Assembly: GCF_009730915.1 (NCBI RefSeq)
Contig: NC_052473.1
Location: 17,256,100 to 17,320,099 of the forward strand
Length of the DNA: 64,000 bases
From: Dioscorea cayenensis subsp. rotundata
Lineage: Eukaryota; Streptophyta; Magnoliopsida; Dioscoreales; Dioscoreaceae
Direction: 5' to 3'
The position numbers were made by a program, and so were the translations under genes. The notes beneath the pieces are model-generated. The model was not told the DNA's origin. It did not search any database and saw only the letters and a list, made by a program, of their open reading frames with translations. Below, piece by piece: positions 23,783-35,200 of the stretch. Numbering within the stretch: the first letter of the stretch is position 1; every line of letters begins with the position of its first letter.

Positions 23783-26383
23783 ATGGGTTGTGGAATCAGT
23801 GTTTGCTTTGTATTCTTCTTGCTTTTTTCCTTCAATTGCTTGGCTTCTCAGCAGCAGCAGCAGCAGCAGAAGCCAAACACTGATGGATTCTATGTCTCTG
23901 ATTTCCTGGAAAAAATGGGTGTCATGGTGTCTATTTTCACCCAAGCTTCATCTTCTTCTGTTTGTTCATGGAAAGGTGTTGTTTGTGATGCCAAACAAGA
24001 GAGAATCACTCAATTTGTGGCTTCTGGAATTGGCCTTTCAGGTTCTATGCCTGAGAACACCATTGGCAAGCTCACTAAGCTCCAAATATTGGATCTTAGC
24101 AACAATGGCATCACAAGCTTGTCTTCTGACTTTTGGGGCATTGGGAGTTCTCTCATAAAGCTCAACTTCTCTTCAAACAGGATCAATGGCTCCCTTCCTA
24201 ACAACATTGCCAACTTTGGCATGTTGGAAAGCTTAGACCTTTCCTACAATGCCTTCTCTGGTGAGCTTCCGACCTCTCTTGGATCTCTTTCGAGCTTGCA
24301 AATTGTCAATCTGAGTGGAAATATATTCCATGGGAGTTTTCCTGCTGAATTTCTTGGCTGTAAGTCTCTGGTTACTATCAATCTCTCATTGAATTCAATC
24401 AATGGCACAGTTCCTGATGAATTTGGCAATGCATTCAAGAAACTCCAAAGATTGGATCTTTCTGGGAATGAGATTCATGGCAGAATACCCAATTTTTCAG
24501 GGCTCCAGTCACTGTTATATCTGAATCTTTCAAACAATTTGTTTCAAGGTTCAGTCCGCGGAGTTTTTCAGCAATCTTTGCAGTTTATAGACCTCAGTAA
24601 TAACCAGCTTCAAGGCCACATTTCTGAGGTAAATTATAATCCTATGAATTCTTCCAGCTTCATTTCATCGTCATTGATTCATCTTGATTTGTCTCGAAAC
24701 CAACTGAGTGGTGAGTTTTTCAAAGATTTAGGGCAAGCGCAAGCTTTGAAATATCTGAATCTTGCATTCAATAGATTTTCTCATCAGAGTTTTCCGTCAA
24801 TCGGAAACCTCTCTAGTCTCGAGTATCTAAACTTGTCGAGAACTAGTCTCATTGGTCGAATTCCGGCTGATGTATCCAAATTGTATACATTGAAGACATT
24901 AGACCTTTCACAGAATCATTTAGTTGGTCGAATCCCCGATTTAAGGTCTAGAAACTTGAATGTTTTGGATGTGTCCATGAACAATCTCACTGGTGAAATT
25001 CCAATGCCATTGCTACAAAACTTAGTCCAGATGTTGTACTTCAATTTCTCATACAACAACCTCACTCTCTGTGATGTAAAATTTTCTCATCAAGTGCTCA
25101 ACACTGCATTCATTGGATCACAAAACAATTGTCCGATCGCAGCCAACCCAGATATTATCAGAAGAAAGCAAGTGAATCATAAGGGTCTGAAACTGGTCTT
25201 AGTTGTGTCTCTATCGGCTTTCTTCTTACTGGTTGGATTGGTGTGCCTTGCATTTGCTTGTCGAAGACGAACCAGATCATGGGCAGCCAAGCAACTCTCG
25301 TACCATGAGGACCAGAATATTTCGGGGCCATTTTCTTTTCAGGCAGATTCAACAACTTGGGTTGCCGATGTCAAACAAGCAACATCAGTGCCTGTTGTTA
25401 TATTTGAGAAGCCACTGTTGAACTTCACATTTGCAGACCTCTTGGCCGCAACGTCACATTTTGATCGGGGGACATTGTTAGCTGAAGGGAGGTTTGGGCC
25501 AGTATACAGAGGATTTCTGCCTGGAGGAATTCATGTTGCCGTGAAGATTTTAGTTCATGGATCAGTGTTAACAGAACAAGAAGCTGCAACCGAGCTTGAG
25601 AAGCTTGGCAGGATCAAACACGCGAATCTCGTACCTTTGACTGGTTACTGCTTGGCCGGGGATCAAAGAATCGCGATATATGAGTATATGGAGAATGGCA
25701 ACCTGCAGCATTTGCTTCATGACTTACCCTTAGGAGTGGGAGCTGCCGAGGAGTGGAATGCAGATACATGGGAGGATGATAATGATGGTGTTCGGAGCTT
25801 CACGAATGAAGGACTAACGACGTGGAGGTTCAGACATAAGATTGCATTAGGCACGGCACGAGCATTGGCTTTTCTTCATCACGGATGCTTCCCTCAAGTA
25901 ATTCACAAAGACGTGAAGGCTAGCAGTATTTATCTCGACTCGGCATTGGAACCAAGATTATCTGATTTCGGTTTGGCAAAGGTTGTTGGTAGCAGCTTGG
26001 AGGAAGAGCTCGCTCATGGGTCTCCGGGGTATACTCCGCCGGAGTTCACTAATTCAGATACTTGTTCTGCAACTTCAAAGTCTGATGTATATGGATTCGG
26101 TGTTGTTTTGCTTGAGCTAATGACTGGAAAGAAGCCTCTAGGCGATGAGTATCCAGACGAGAAGGAAAGCAGTTTGGTGGCATGGGCAAGAGCATTAGTG
26201 AGAAAGAACCAGGCAAACAAAGCAATCGACCCGAAGATCAGGGATACGGGATTGGAGAAGCAAATGGAGGAAGCATTGAGGATTGCTTATCTATGTACTG
26301 CCGACTTACCCTCCAAACGACCATCGATGCAGCAAATTGTAGGACTCCTGAAGGACATCGAGCCGAGTATTCCTGAACATTGA
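23783..26383 (+). CDS. LRR receptor-like kinase, homologue of Arabidopsis At2g24230
   Basis: A single-exon gene of 866 aa. The start at 23783 is chosen because the hydrophobic signal peptide ([21 protein letters not shown]) begins there. Then follow the cap motif CSWKGVVCD, about 12-13 leucine-rich repeats (residues roughly 75-430), a transmembrane helix (about 471-493) and a cytoplasmic kinase domain (about 550-855). Kinase landmarks are GRFGPVYRG, the lysine of VAVKIL (about 588), [12 protein letters not shown] (about 707), LSDFGLAK (about 727), GYTPPEF and [20 protein letters not shown]. The architecture and C-terminal block match the probable LRR kinase At2g24230 as I recall it. In the catalytic loop the usual HRD reads HKD and the metal-binding Asn is Ser, so catalytic strength is uncertain. 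An acidic insert ([15 protein letters not shown]) sits in the kinase domain. Ligand and pathway are unknown. Confidence 0.93.
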   Translation: MGCGISVCFVFFLLFSFNCLASQQQQQQQKPNTDGFYVSDFLEKMGVMVSIFTQASSSSVCSWKGVVCDAKQERITQFVASGIGLSGSMPENTIGKLTKLQILDLSNNGITSLSSDFWGIGSSLIKLNFSSNRINGSLPNNIANFGMLESLDLSYNAFSGELPTSLGSLSSLQIVNLSGNIFHGSFPAEFLGCKSLVTINLSLNSINGTVPDEFGNAFKKLQRLDLSGNEIHGRIPNFSGLQSLLYLNLSNNLFQGSVRGVFQQSLQFIDLSNNQLQGHISEVNYNPMNSSSFISSSLIHLDLSRNQLSGEFFKDLGQAQALKYLNLAFNRFSHQSFPSIGNLSSLEYLNLSRTSLIGRIPADVSKLYTLKTLDLSQNHLVGRIPDLRSRNLNVLDVSMNNLTGEIPMPLLQNLVQMLYFNFSYNNLTLCDVKFSHQVLNTAFIGSQNNCPIAANPDIIRRKQVNHKGLKLVLVVSLSAFFLLVGLVCLAFACRRRTRSWAAKQLSYHEDQNISGPFSFQADSTTWVADVKQATSVPVVIFEKPLLNFTFADLLAATSHFDRGTLLAEGRFGPVYRGFLPGGIHVAVKILVHGSVLTEQEAATELEKLGRIKHANLVPLTGYCLAGDQRIAIYEYMENGNLQHLLHDLPLGVGAAEEWNADTWEDDNDGVRSFTNEGLTTWRFRHKIALGTARALAFLHHGCFPQVIHKDVKASSIYLDSALEPRLSDFGLAKVVGSSLEEELAHGSPGYTPPEFTNSDTCSATSKSDVYGFGVVLLELMTGKKPLGDEYPDEKESSLVAWARALVRKNQANKAIDPKIRDTGLEKQMEEALRIAYLCTADLPSKRPSMQQIVGLLKDIEPSIPEH

Positions 26384-28327
26384 ATTGTATATTGTAACAG
26401 TGACAACTACTTGAATCTGAAACTCTCTTGTTCACTTGTGTTTCTGCAGATTCTCTATTGTGTCACTGTAATCTAAAATGCAGTAATTGTTTTTAATGGT
26501 ATCACTAAGTTTTTGCAGTATTTCATATCATATCAATTTCTATTATTGAACCTGCAATACACACATATTTGAATATGAAATTCTTGGAATTGCTTGTTTT
26601 TCTGCAGATTCAGTAACATTGATACATACACACTACACATTTGAATCAGAAACACTGTTTTATCTGCAGGTTAATTACTTCACTAATTTTACATCATTAA
26701 TTAAAGTTATAAAACATTCTTCACTGAGAGATCACACCAATTCCACTTTGAAGAAGGAAGTCAAAAGTCAAAACCACCATGAATGGTTGCTTTGAATGCT
26801 CTCTACCAACTCCTCCATTTGTGTTTGTGCCTGAATTCTACAGACATTGTCAATGCATTACACGTTCTTTTTTTTTTTTATTTATTTAATTGATTGATGA
26901 GACCCATTCATGGTGACCAACTAATCCAATAGTTTTTTATTTTCTTTCTCTTCCAAATGGGCTTGGTTGGTGTGCCTCCATGGAATCATGTTGGATGTCC
27001 TTGTCTATTTATCTTTGTTTTTTCCATCATCACATGATTTCTTGCTTAAAAAACAATGGATCCTTCTTCATGTTCTCATTAGAAACTTCTCTTATATATA
27101 TATATATATATATAATTATATATATTAAACAATATTAGTGTTAGGATTCGTTTAGTTTGTAAATTATAGCAGCACAAGCAATACAGTACATGATAAATGA
27201 TAGACTACACAATTTTTATTATGTTTTATTGAGATCAAATATGTTAATGATAATTCGGTCAATTTTTTATTGAGAAAATAGTTTTATTTTTTGGGGTTGT
27301 ATATAAAATTTTTATACCATAATTTTTAGGTACAAAAAATTTATAAAGTTGTGTTGTCATTGATTGGATCATATACTTTTAACATGTTTGAAAAAAAGTG
27401 AAAAAAAGCAAAGAAAGTTGTGTTTTACTGTACTTCATTAGAATTTTAAAACATATATGCATTAAATTTCAACACTTTTACATGGGGGTAAAAAAAAATG
27501 TAAAAGGATATATGTAGGGATGCATGTGTTTGAAAAAAAAAAAAGGGGTGCATATCATTGATGGAAACTTTTTTTATAAAGAATAGATATATAAGTAATA
27601 TGAAAAGTAACTTTCTTTTTTGCTCATTGGCATCAATGACTTGAAGAGAAAGTCTTGTAATACTTTGAGTGTGTTCATGCAATGAGTATGTCTCAAGCAT
27701 GAAGAAGAAGAATTGATTTTTGTACATTCCCACACTACAAATTGTTTATATCTGCAGTTGAAATTTTTTTTTGAAGATTATGTTACAAGACATTAAATTT
27801 ATACAATATGTCGAAGGTGATCAGTACTAAAGAATTTTTGGTTCAGTGGTACTGATCTCACTGCAACAAGTGTTTTATAGAAATTTTTATTGTTTAGAGT
27901 TCAAAACATACCAGATGTAGTGGTACCTCAAAAAATCTGTCAACTATGGGAGTATATTTGTAATTTAATACTAAATTTGTCAGGAATTCTCGATAGTACA
28001 CACGCTCATGATATGTGGCGTACCTAGTATATTATTGAAAAAAAGAAAAAAAGAAAAAAGTGTTTGGTACTTGAGAAGCATGGAACAAATAAAGGTATAT
28101 GTGGATACAAATCATTGATTTGTTGGAATATAAATATTTAGCATGTGAACATAGTTTTGTTGGATAAGTGGGCGATCACTCATACGTGGACTTATTTATA
28201 ATTCATTGTTATTTATTATGTTTTAACATTTTTAATTAGAGTAATTATGTCTAAACCATGTTAAAAATTAAAATGTCACACTCAAGATAAATGATTTAGA
28301 TGTATCTTAATCATATCAGATTTAAAA

Positions 28328-28359
<32 letters not shown>

Positions 28360-28756
28360 ATCTCTTTGGCATGTTTGTTTAATGTATATATTTATGTAAT
28401 AAATATGTAAATAGATATATTTTTGAAAAACTTTTAAACATATTAATTATGTATAAAATATAAACTTTCAATAATTTTTTTAATAAAGATATTAAATGGA
28501 TTTGACTTATACATTTTATAATTAAGTTTAATTTTCAATTAAATTAATTTCTCTGTTTCACAAGTTATTTCGTAAATACGCCAATTGACTGTCAATAATT
28601 ATAAAAAAACCATTTTTTTAAATAAATTATAGTTTTCTCTCTCATTGCAATATGTATGGTGCATTCATTTTTAGTTAAAAGTTTAAAAAATCAATATTAA
28701 TGATTAATTATAACTGATTATATAAGTATTTTGATATATATATATATATATATATA
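26384..28756. other. Intergenic region downstream of the receptor kinase
   Basis: The kinase 3' untranslated region lies at the start. A motif close to TTGTTTTTCTGCAGATTC recurs three times (about 26425-26455, 26593-26613 and 26655-26672), hinting at an old local duplication. The rest is AT-rich with (AT)n tracts at about 27092-27116, 28337-28360 and 28733-28756. No gene supported. Confidence 0.5.
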
Positions 28757-29077
28757 GGTCTTGTTTGGATTGGCTTATCAAAAAAGTGTTTTTTTTAGTT
28801 TAATAGAAGTGCTTATGAAAAAAAGTGCTTTTACAGAGTAAGTTAAACACTTTTTGTATTTTCTGTTTGGATTAGCTTTTATGTAAAAGTAGAAGCTGTA
28901 AAAATAAGAAAAAAACAGTTTTTTTTCATAAACTGGTCATAACTAGCTTTTGAAAAATGTTTTTCACCTACCTGCTTTTTCGAAAAAAACTAATACAAAC
29001 AACATTTTTGAAACCTAGAAGTGCTTAACTTATAAAAAAACACTTCTGGTTTTTCAAAAGCCAATTCAAACGAGGCC
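28757..29077. mobile_element. MITE, 321 bp
   Basis: Terminal inverted repeats: left GGTCTTGTTTGGATTGGCTT, right end in reverse GGCCTCGTTTGAATTGGCTT, continuing to AAGTG. The interior has AT-rich, partly self-complementary DNA with AAGTGCTT and AGAAGTGCTT repeats. Flanks could give a 3-bp duplication (ATA), but the left side is an (AT)n tract, so this and the superfamily remain uncertain. Confidence 0.68.
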
Positions 29078-30523
29078 ATAAGCTCACATCTTATGGATGT
29101 GTCCCCAAGCACATACAGCCCCTGAGACACATCTCATGAATCCAATGGCTGCACACGACCTATTAAAAAAAAAATCAAATTAAAAAAATAAATATATAAA
29201 ATAATCACTGACTAAATATAACGTAGTTTTTTTTCCATGTAGTTTTATTGTGTCTTTTTAGTTTTTTTTTTCATGTAGTTTCACTGTTAGTAAACTTTTT
29301 GGTTTTTTTTTTCTTTCAATAAATGGTTAATAAATTGTGATTTTTTTCCCATATGTTATTTTCCTCCACTTTCATTAGCGCCTAGGGAATTTAGGATGTT
29401 TAAATTTGATCTTTAAGTCTAAGGATGTTATATTACAGATATATAATCATATATTTATATATATATATATAGCTATATAAGTCTCTGAAAAAAATTCGTG
29501 ATATAGTTTATTTTAATATTTAAATTTCTACAACTTTTCATCTTAAAATCACAATAAACCAATAAAAAAAATCATGTAATTATAATACAAATGAAAGTAT
29601 GACTAACAATTTTTTTTTTCTCCAAAAAAATATTTATTATATTTATCTTACAAAATATATTTTATGAAAATTTTACATTTAAAATTAAATGCTTATTTTC
29701 AAAAGCATATTATTCGTATAGCTATTTTTGCATAGTGAAAATGAAACAACTCTCAGAAGTCTGTCTTTTTTAGAAAATACAAGAGCGAAATAATCAAATT
29801 ATTGACATTAAAAAAAAAATCCTTTCAACTTATTGATATTAAAAAATAAAAATAAAATTCTTTCAACATGTGTTATATGTTATTTATTTCACAAATGCGA
29901 TAAGCACAATAGTCAAGGACGTGCACACAGTTGAAAGTTGAACTTCTGTTGTGTATTTCACAGGATGACATGGGAATTAGATTGCAAACCTCCTCCCACC
30001 CACACCGAAGACTCTATCACACCCTAGACATAAAAGGACCCTCACCATTTGTACATAGTGATTTTTTACCGTGCATTAGATGAAATTTGAATATCCGATA
30101 GCTTGCATGAAAGCGAATGACTTATCCATTAGCCTAGTCCAATACTAATATGAATAATGTTTTTTAGTCCACTGGAATTTATCAGTATAAAAACAAGCAC
30201 GACAAATACATAAATTTTCTTTTGACTAGCTTTTAATTATTACTGCAAGACATAAGGACTACCATTACAAGTCTTAGTACTACATGAACCATTGATATTG
30301 GAATTTTGATCACTTAACTAGACTGTCTTTTATCTTTGATTGGCCTTATTATATAAGTAGAAGCAAATGAAAATTCAAACAAAATTTTGTAATCTATCAC
30401 CATTTACTACATAACGACTTGAACCATAATCCATAAATTAAATCAGCACATATTTCTCTCTTTTGGATGTTAGTAACTCATGTAAAACATAGAAGTTGGA
30501 GTCTTGAACCATTAGATGTTGAA
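29078..30523. other. AT-rich intergenic DNA
   Basis: No gene. Contains poly(T)- and poly(A)-rich low-complexity DNA and short AT tracts (about 29455-29475). A SINE-like segment near 29940-30155 is annotated separately. Confidence 0.5.
29940..30155 (-). mobile_element. Possible tRNA-derived SINE (minus strand)
   Basis: On the minus strand TAATGGATAAGTC (30131-30119) resembles an A box and TATTCAAATTTC (30093-30082) a B box, at about tRNA spacing. GC content is higher than the surroundings. No target duplication was found. Confidence 0.35.
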
Positions 30524-31069
30524 CAGGCCGGGATGGCTCAAGTTAACTAGAGGTCTAAAATAAAATTTTAGAATAAAACCATATAATTTATATAATAAAA
30601 TTTTAATAAATACTGAGATGTTTGTGATGTAGAAATATATTTAAAATTTATAAATAAAACTAAACAATGTAAAAAAAAATATAACAATATAAAAACCATA
30701 AAAGCTTTTATTTATAATTAAAAGAAATAAATATTATATTAATTTTAGAGAAACAAATGCATGAAAAAAAACAAGAAGATCAAAATAAAATTTTGAAAAG
30801 TTAGTTAGAAAAGATATGAGACTATATAAGCATTAAAATGAAAATATTTAATATTTTATGATATTATTTTAAATTTTAAAAATTAACTAAGATTAAATAA
30901 CATTAACTAAATATTAAATTAAAATATTTTTAGATTACAATAATTAGTGGGTGTCCTTCAAAATTTTGAGTTTTTAAAATTAATATTAAAAAAAATCTAA
31001 ATATGGGGCCTTAAAAAAAAAATTGGCTTAAAACAATTGTTTCATTTACCTTACCTATGAGTCGGCCTG
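30524..31069. mobile_element. Non-autonomous hAT-type element, 546 bp
   Basis: An exact 8-bp direct repeat ATGTTGAA flanks it (30516-30523 and 31070-31077). Ends are short inverted repeats: left CAGGCCGGG, right in reverse CAGGCCGAC. The interior is AT-rich without coding potential, apart from GGGCCTTA-type motifs near the right end. Confidence 0.8.
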
Positions 31070-31771
31070 ATGTTGAACTGGACCATAGATTTCAGACCCA
31101 ATGATTAGCATGTTGCCTATTTTTATTTTAGCGTTTTACAATGTTTTTTTTTCTCTTTTCTGAATCCCCTTTCAGTGGACATTTGTCTTATTTTTTTTTT
31201 CTGTACTCTTTTATTTTGTAATAATATTGTGATTTATTCATTTTTTTAAAAATAAATTAAATCATGTGAAAATTATGAAAAAAATTTGATGTTGAAGCTG
31301 CTATTTCTTGAAGTTAATAAGATATCAAGCAAGTAAACCGAATAATTACAACGATAATAAGAAACTTATATTTGATCACTTTGATAACAATTGAACTAAA
31401 ATAAAAAACAGTAATCACTAGTGCAATAGCAAAGATAAATGATACAATGATTAATAATGTCGGAAACTTCAAGATTAAAAAAATAAATAAATAAAAAGAA
31501 ATTATATGATGTTTATTTCATCATTTGCATCGACGAAAATTAAAGACTGAAGAAAGTTGAAAAAAAAAAAGAACAATTAAGTTCATAAAGTTCAATTTAG
31601 CAAACTAAAATACAACCTTTATATATCTTTATAAAACAAGTACTACAATGCATTCCATTCAAAGATGTAAATAACTATAAAACCAAATCATTAATTTTTG
31701 GACAAGATTTAGAATGCATTTATTTCAATTACTTCTATGCACAATAAGAGATGCTCGATTTGTTATAGTAG

Positions 31772-31810
<39 letters not shown>

Positions 31811-32037
31811 ATAACCAAGAAAAATTGTTTCGATTTCACACTTTCATGATCACTTCCATGAACTAAACACATGAAAGTGTTCGGAAGTTCATCAACCCAT
31901 GTTTTACTCTCACCTAGCTATCAAGTTCTACAATTAAAATTCTTCGTATTGTTTTCCTTGATTCATATCCAAGAGCATCTTAACAAGTTAAACTTTCAAA
32001 TCACCAATTAACTTCTTCTCTAACAAAAGAAACAAGT

Positions 32038-32071
<34 letters not shown>

Positions 32072-33877
32072 AACACTAGAATTTATTGACACATTAATAA
32101 TTAAGTATGTAGCAAAACAAAGATAGTACTTACTGGTTAGAAGTGTACTTACAAAATAAAAGGATGCATTCCATTCAAAGAAATGAAGAAAAATCATCAA
32201 TGAAGTTGTGACACAGTTTTTTGTTTCACATTAAGTTCTTCAAAAGCAAACATCTGTCAAATGAACAACAACAACAACAACAAAGAGGCAAAAAATCAAT
32301 ATGAAATGGTGAAGTGCAATTGATTATGCAAATGGTATACATTATTGTCACCTAATTAAGGGGAGTATATATGAAATTGATAGAGAAGTGCAATCTTATT
32401 AAGGAAATTAAGAGGTACTATATATAATTAACATTAATGAATGTCAGTTAGAAAGAATTTAGCTGCAAGAAATCACATGTTATATAGATCAGATTACATT
32501 GAAGAAAATGACTTCTACTTTAGTAGAAATCTTGATGCAAAAAGTCACAGTGAATGATAGTGAATGATTCTGCATCTTTAATTGATTCAAAGGTGTCAAC
32601 ATGATAGCTAAAAACAAGTTACTGAAAGTGATACGCACATGAATAATGTTCCAACTAATTCAACCATATTTCGATAGAAAACAAACATCAACATACTTGA
32701 TTTCAATCTAGCTTTAGTTTTCTCGCATCTCATCGAAGTATATCCTTAATTATAAAGCTAAGGTTTTAGTTTTTATCGACTTCAACTAACATGATGTTAG
32801 AGCAACATGATATTAGTTTTAATCATCTAATTAAACCAATGTTGATCACCAATATATCTATCTATATCTTTCTGCATATATATATATATATGCATTGCTC
32901 TTTCAAAATAATTTTTCGAATGATGTTCTTCATGTCTGAAATTCACAACAATATGATGATGTGTTACAATATTTCGAACCAAATTACTGTAAGTTAAATT
33001 AACCAAGTGCAATTCTTGACTTCTTTTATTTATGAGCTGATAGTTTTAATTAAGTGAAATCATCTTATTTCACAATGTTTAAAATTACAAGAAATTAATT
33101 AAGAGAAAAGAAATTGATACTAATACACTTACAATTAGTTTCTATCTTGATTCTTATCTTGACAAATGGAAATGCAACTTTCTTTCTGCAATTCAATGGT
33201 GAAAATTAATATAGTCTCACCGAAATCACTAGGGTTTATATCTTTTTATCAATTTTTCTTTGGAAATACCAAATCATTGACATATTTATATACATATATA
33301 TGTTTCTGTTTATGGGTAATCTCTTCGGTTTGTTTTAGGTTAACCAACTCAATTACAAGCACTAAACCAAGATCTTCATAATGACCAAGTAATTAAACAC
33401 TTGAACATTCACTTGTAAATCACTAGTTATATATACAAAACTAGACAATATTACTTTCAATGAAGCATTTAACTTGATGATTTCTCTTCCTTAAAGGATA
33501 TCTAAAGTAAGACTTGTTCCTTGATTTCTCTTCAAAATTAAGTACTCTTGGGCAAGATATGCAATAATACCAAATTAACTTGTTTGATTCAATCAAATTA
33601 CAAGATGGGAATATGTTTTGTTAAATAGATCAAGAGTTGTTAAAAAGATTTCACATACCTCATAAGATGAGTCACGGCCTCAAGAGAGATCACACATATA
33701 TAGAGCTTTCTTTGAGCTGAAATCATCACTAAATTAAGAATAAGAGTGTATATTTATTAAATCCATGAGATGATAAAAAAGAAAGTTTGATCTATTGAAA
33801 CTTATAAGAGATGTAGTTATGAAAACAAACCTTGTTTAATTAAAGATGAGATCTAGAGATAATAAAGAAGAGGAATT
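31070..33877. other. AT-rich intergenic DNA
   Basis: No gene supported. Contains an (AT)n tract at about 31777-31807, a compound (AC)n(AT)n tract at 32038-32071, an (AAC)n tract at 32265-32283 and an (AT)n tract at about 32876-32892. The right part may belong to the 3' portion of the MIR156 primary transcript, which runs on the minus strand, but no end signal could be fixed. Confidence 0.45.
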
Positions 33878-34530
33878 GTTGAACTCTCTTGAACCTTTAT
33901 GATAATCAAAGTGAAAAAGACAAGAAAGAACACCACAAGAACATAAAAAGGTTTTGAAAACTTTAGTGAAGAAGAAGAAGAACAACAACAACAAGCAAAT
34001 CACAAAGAGTGGAGTTTGAGAAGAAATTAAGAAAGAAAACTCTCTTGAACTTTTATGATCATCAAAGTAAAAAAAGACTAGATATTAAGAACATCACAAC
34101 AACAACAAAAGAAGGTTTGTAAGCTCAAGTAAAAAGAAGAAGAAGAAGAAGCAAATCACAAAGAGTGGAGTTTGAGAAGAAAGAAAGAATACTCACTTGA
34201 ATTTTTATGATCAACAAAGTGAAAAAGACAAGAAATTAAGAACACCAAAAGAACATGAAAATGGTTTGAAAGCTCTAATTAAGAAGAAGAACAAGAGCAA
34301 GAAGAACAACAAGAAGCACTCTCACAAAGGGTGGAGTTTGACAAGAAAAAAAGAGAACTCTCTTGAACCTTTATATATGATCATCAAAGTGAAAAAGACA
34401 CAAGAAATTAAGAATACCACAAGAACATACAAAAGGTTTGAAAGCTCTAGTGAAGAACAAGAACAAGAACAAGAACAAGAAGAAGAAGCAAATCACAAGA
34501 AGAAAGAAAGTAAGAAAGAGAAAGAGTACT
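33878..34530. repeat. Four-copy tandem repeat, about 150-165 bp unit
   Basis: Units start near 33878, 34038, 34190 and 34353 with variants of AACTCTCTTGAACCTTTATG. Each continues through ATCAAAGTGAAAAAGACAAG, a variable (AAG/AAC)n purine-rich part and AAATCACAAAGAGTGGAGTT. Short triplet expansions differ between copies. A Lys/Glu-rich open frame at 34197-34532 is a by-product of the repeat. It lies about 450 bp downstream of the MIR156 hairpin in transcript orientation. Confidence 0.8.
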
Positions 34531-34978
34531 AATTAAGAGAGAGAAGCAGTCAACAGAGAAGTCCTTTGAATCCATAGAGAATGGAGATGGCAACGCCTGT
34601 CCCAATCCATTGCACTTCCCAACTCCATCTCAAAAGTCACGCTCCTCCTCCTCCTCCTCCACCGGATCTCTCTCCCTTTTCTCTCTCTCTCTCTCTGTCT
34701 TGAGATGTTTCAAAACAATTAAACCCAACAAGTAAAACAAAGAAAAACAACAAACAATGAAGCACATAACACATACAGATATAGACATATATATAAAGCA
34801 AAGTTACCATATATGTTTGCAATGAGATGAGAAAGAAAGAGAGAAAGAGAAAGAGAGAGTGAGAGGATGAAAGGACAAATCAAAGAAAGAAAAAAGAAAG
34901 ATCTGAAAGGATAAATGATATATACTGAACAAAGCTAAGCTTGGGGTTGATCATGAGACAAAGAAAGAGAGAAAGAGA

Positions 34979-35074
34979 GAGCTGACAAGAAGAGAAATGA
35001 GCACGCAACGGGGGATGGCACACGCTTCTCTATGCCATCAAACGCCTGCTGTGTGCTCACTCTCTTCTGTCACC
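34979..35074 (-). ncRNA. MIR156: MIR156 precursor hairpin
   Basis: The minus strand at 35072-35053 reads TGACAGAAGAGAGTGAGCAC, identical to canonical plant miR156. The opposite arm at 35002-34981 reads GCTCATTTCTCTTCTTGTCA followed by GC, a typical star strand, pairing over the full mature region with one bulged base and a G:U-type mismatch. The stem continues inward with GATGGCA pairing to TGCCATC and leaves a short loop. miR156 targets SPL/SBP-box transcripts and controls juvenile-to-adult phase change, shoot architecture and flowering time. The primary transcript would start to the right of the hairpin, where CT-rich DNA (as read on the minus strand) and a telo-box-like AAACCCTAG (about 35365-35357, minus) occur. 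Transcript limits are unknown. Confidence 0.95.
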
Positions 35075-35139
35075 CTTCCAAACCTCTCTTCATCACACAA
35101 CAAAGCAAAGCAGCAAAGATAACAAAAAATAAAAAATAA

Positions 35140-35155
35140 AAATAAAGAAAGATAA

Positions 35156-35186
<31 letters not shown>

Positions 35187-35200
35187 AAGAGAGAGAGAAG
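35140..35200. repeat. (GA)n/(GAAA)n purine tract
   Basis: A run of AAAGAGAAAGAGAG-type units upstream of the MIR156 hairpin; it is CT-rich on the MIR156 strand. Pyrimidine-rich tracts are common in plant leaders and promoters. A shorter one lies at about 34826-34862. Confidence 0.6.

Noticed and set aside
34197..34532. 111-codon Lys/Glu-rich open frame
   Set aside because: It is the translation of the ~157-bp purine-rich tandem repeat; its amino-acid pattern follows the AAG/GAA triplets.
34570..34635. Possible second miRNA hairpin next to MIR156
   Set aside because: Only GAGATGG/CCATCTC pair; the stem does not extend and no known miRNA sequence is present.
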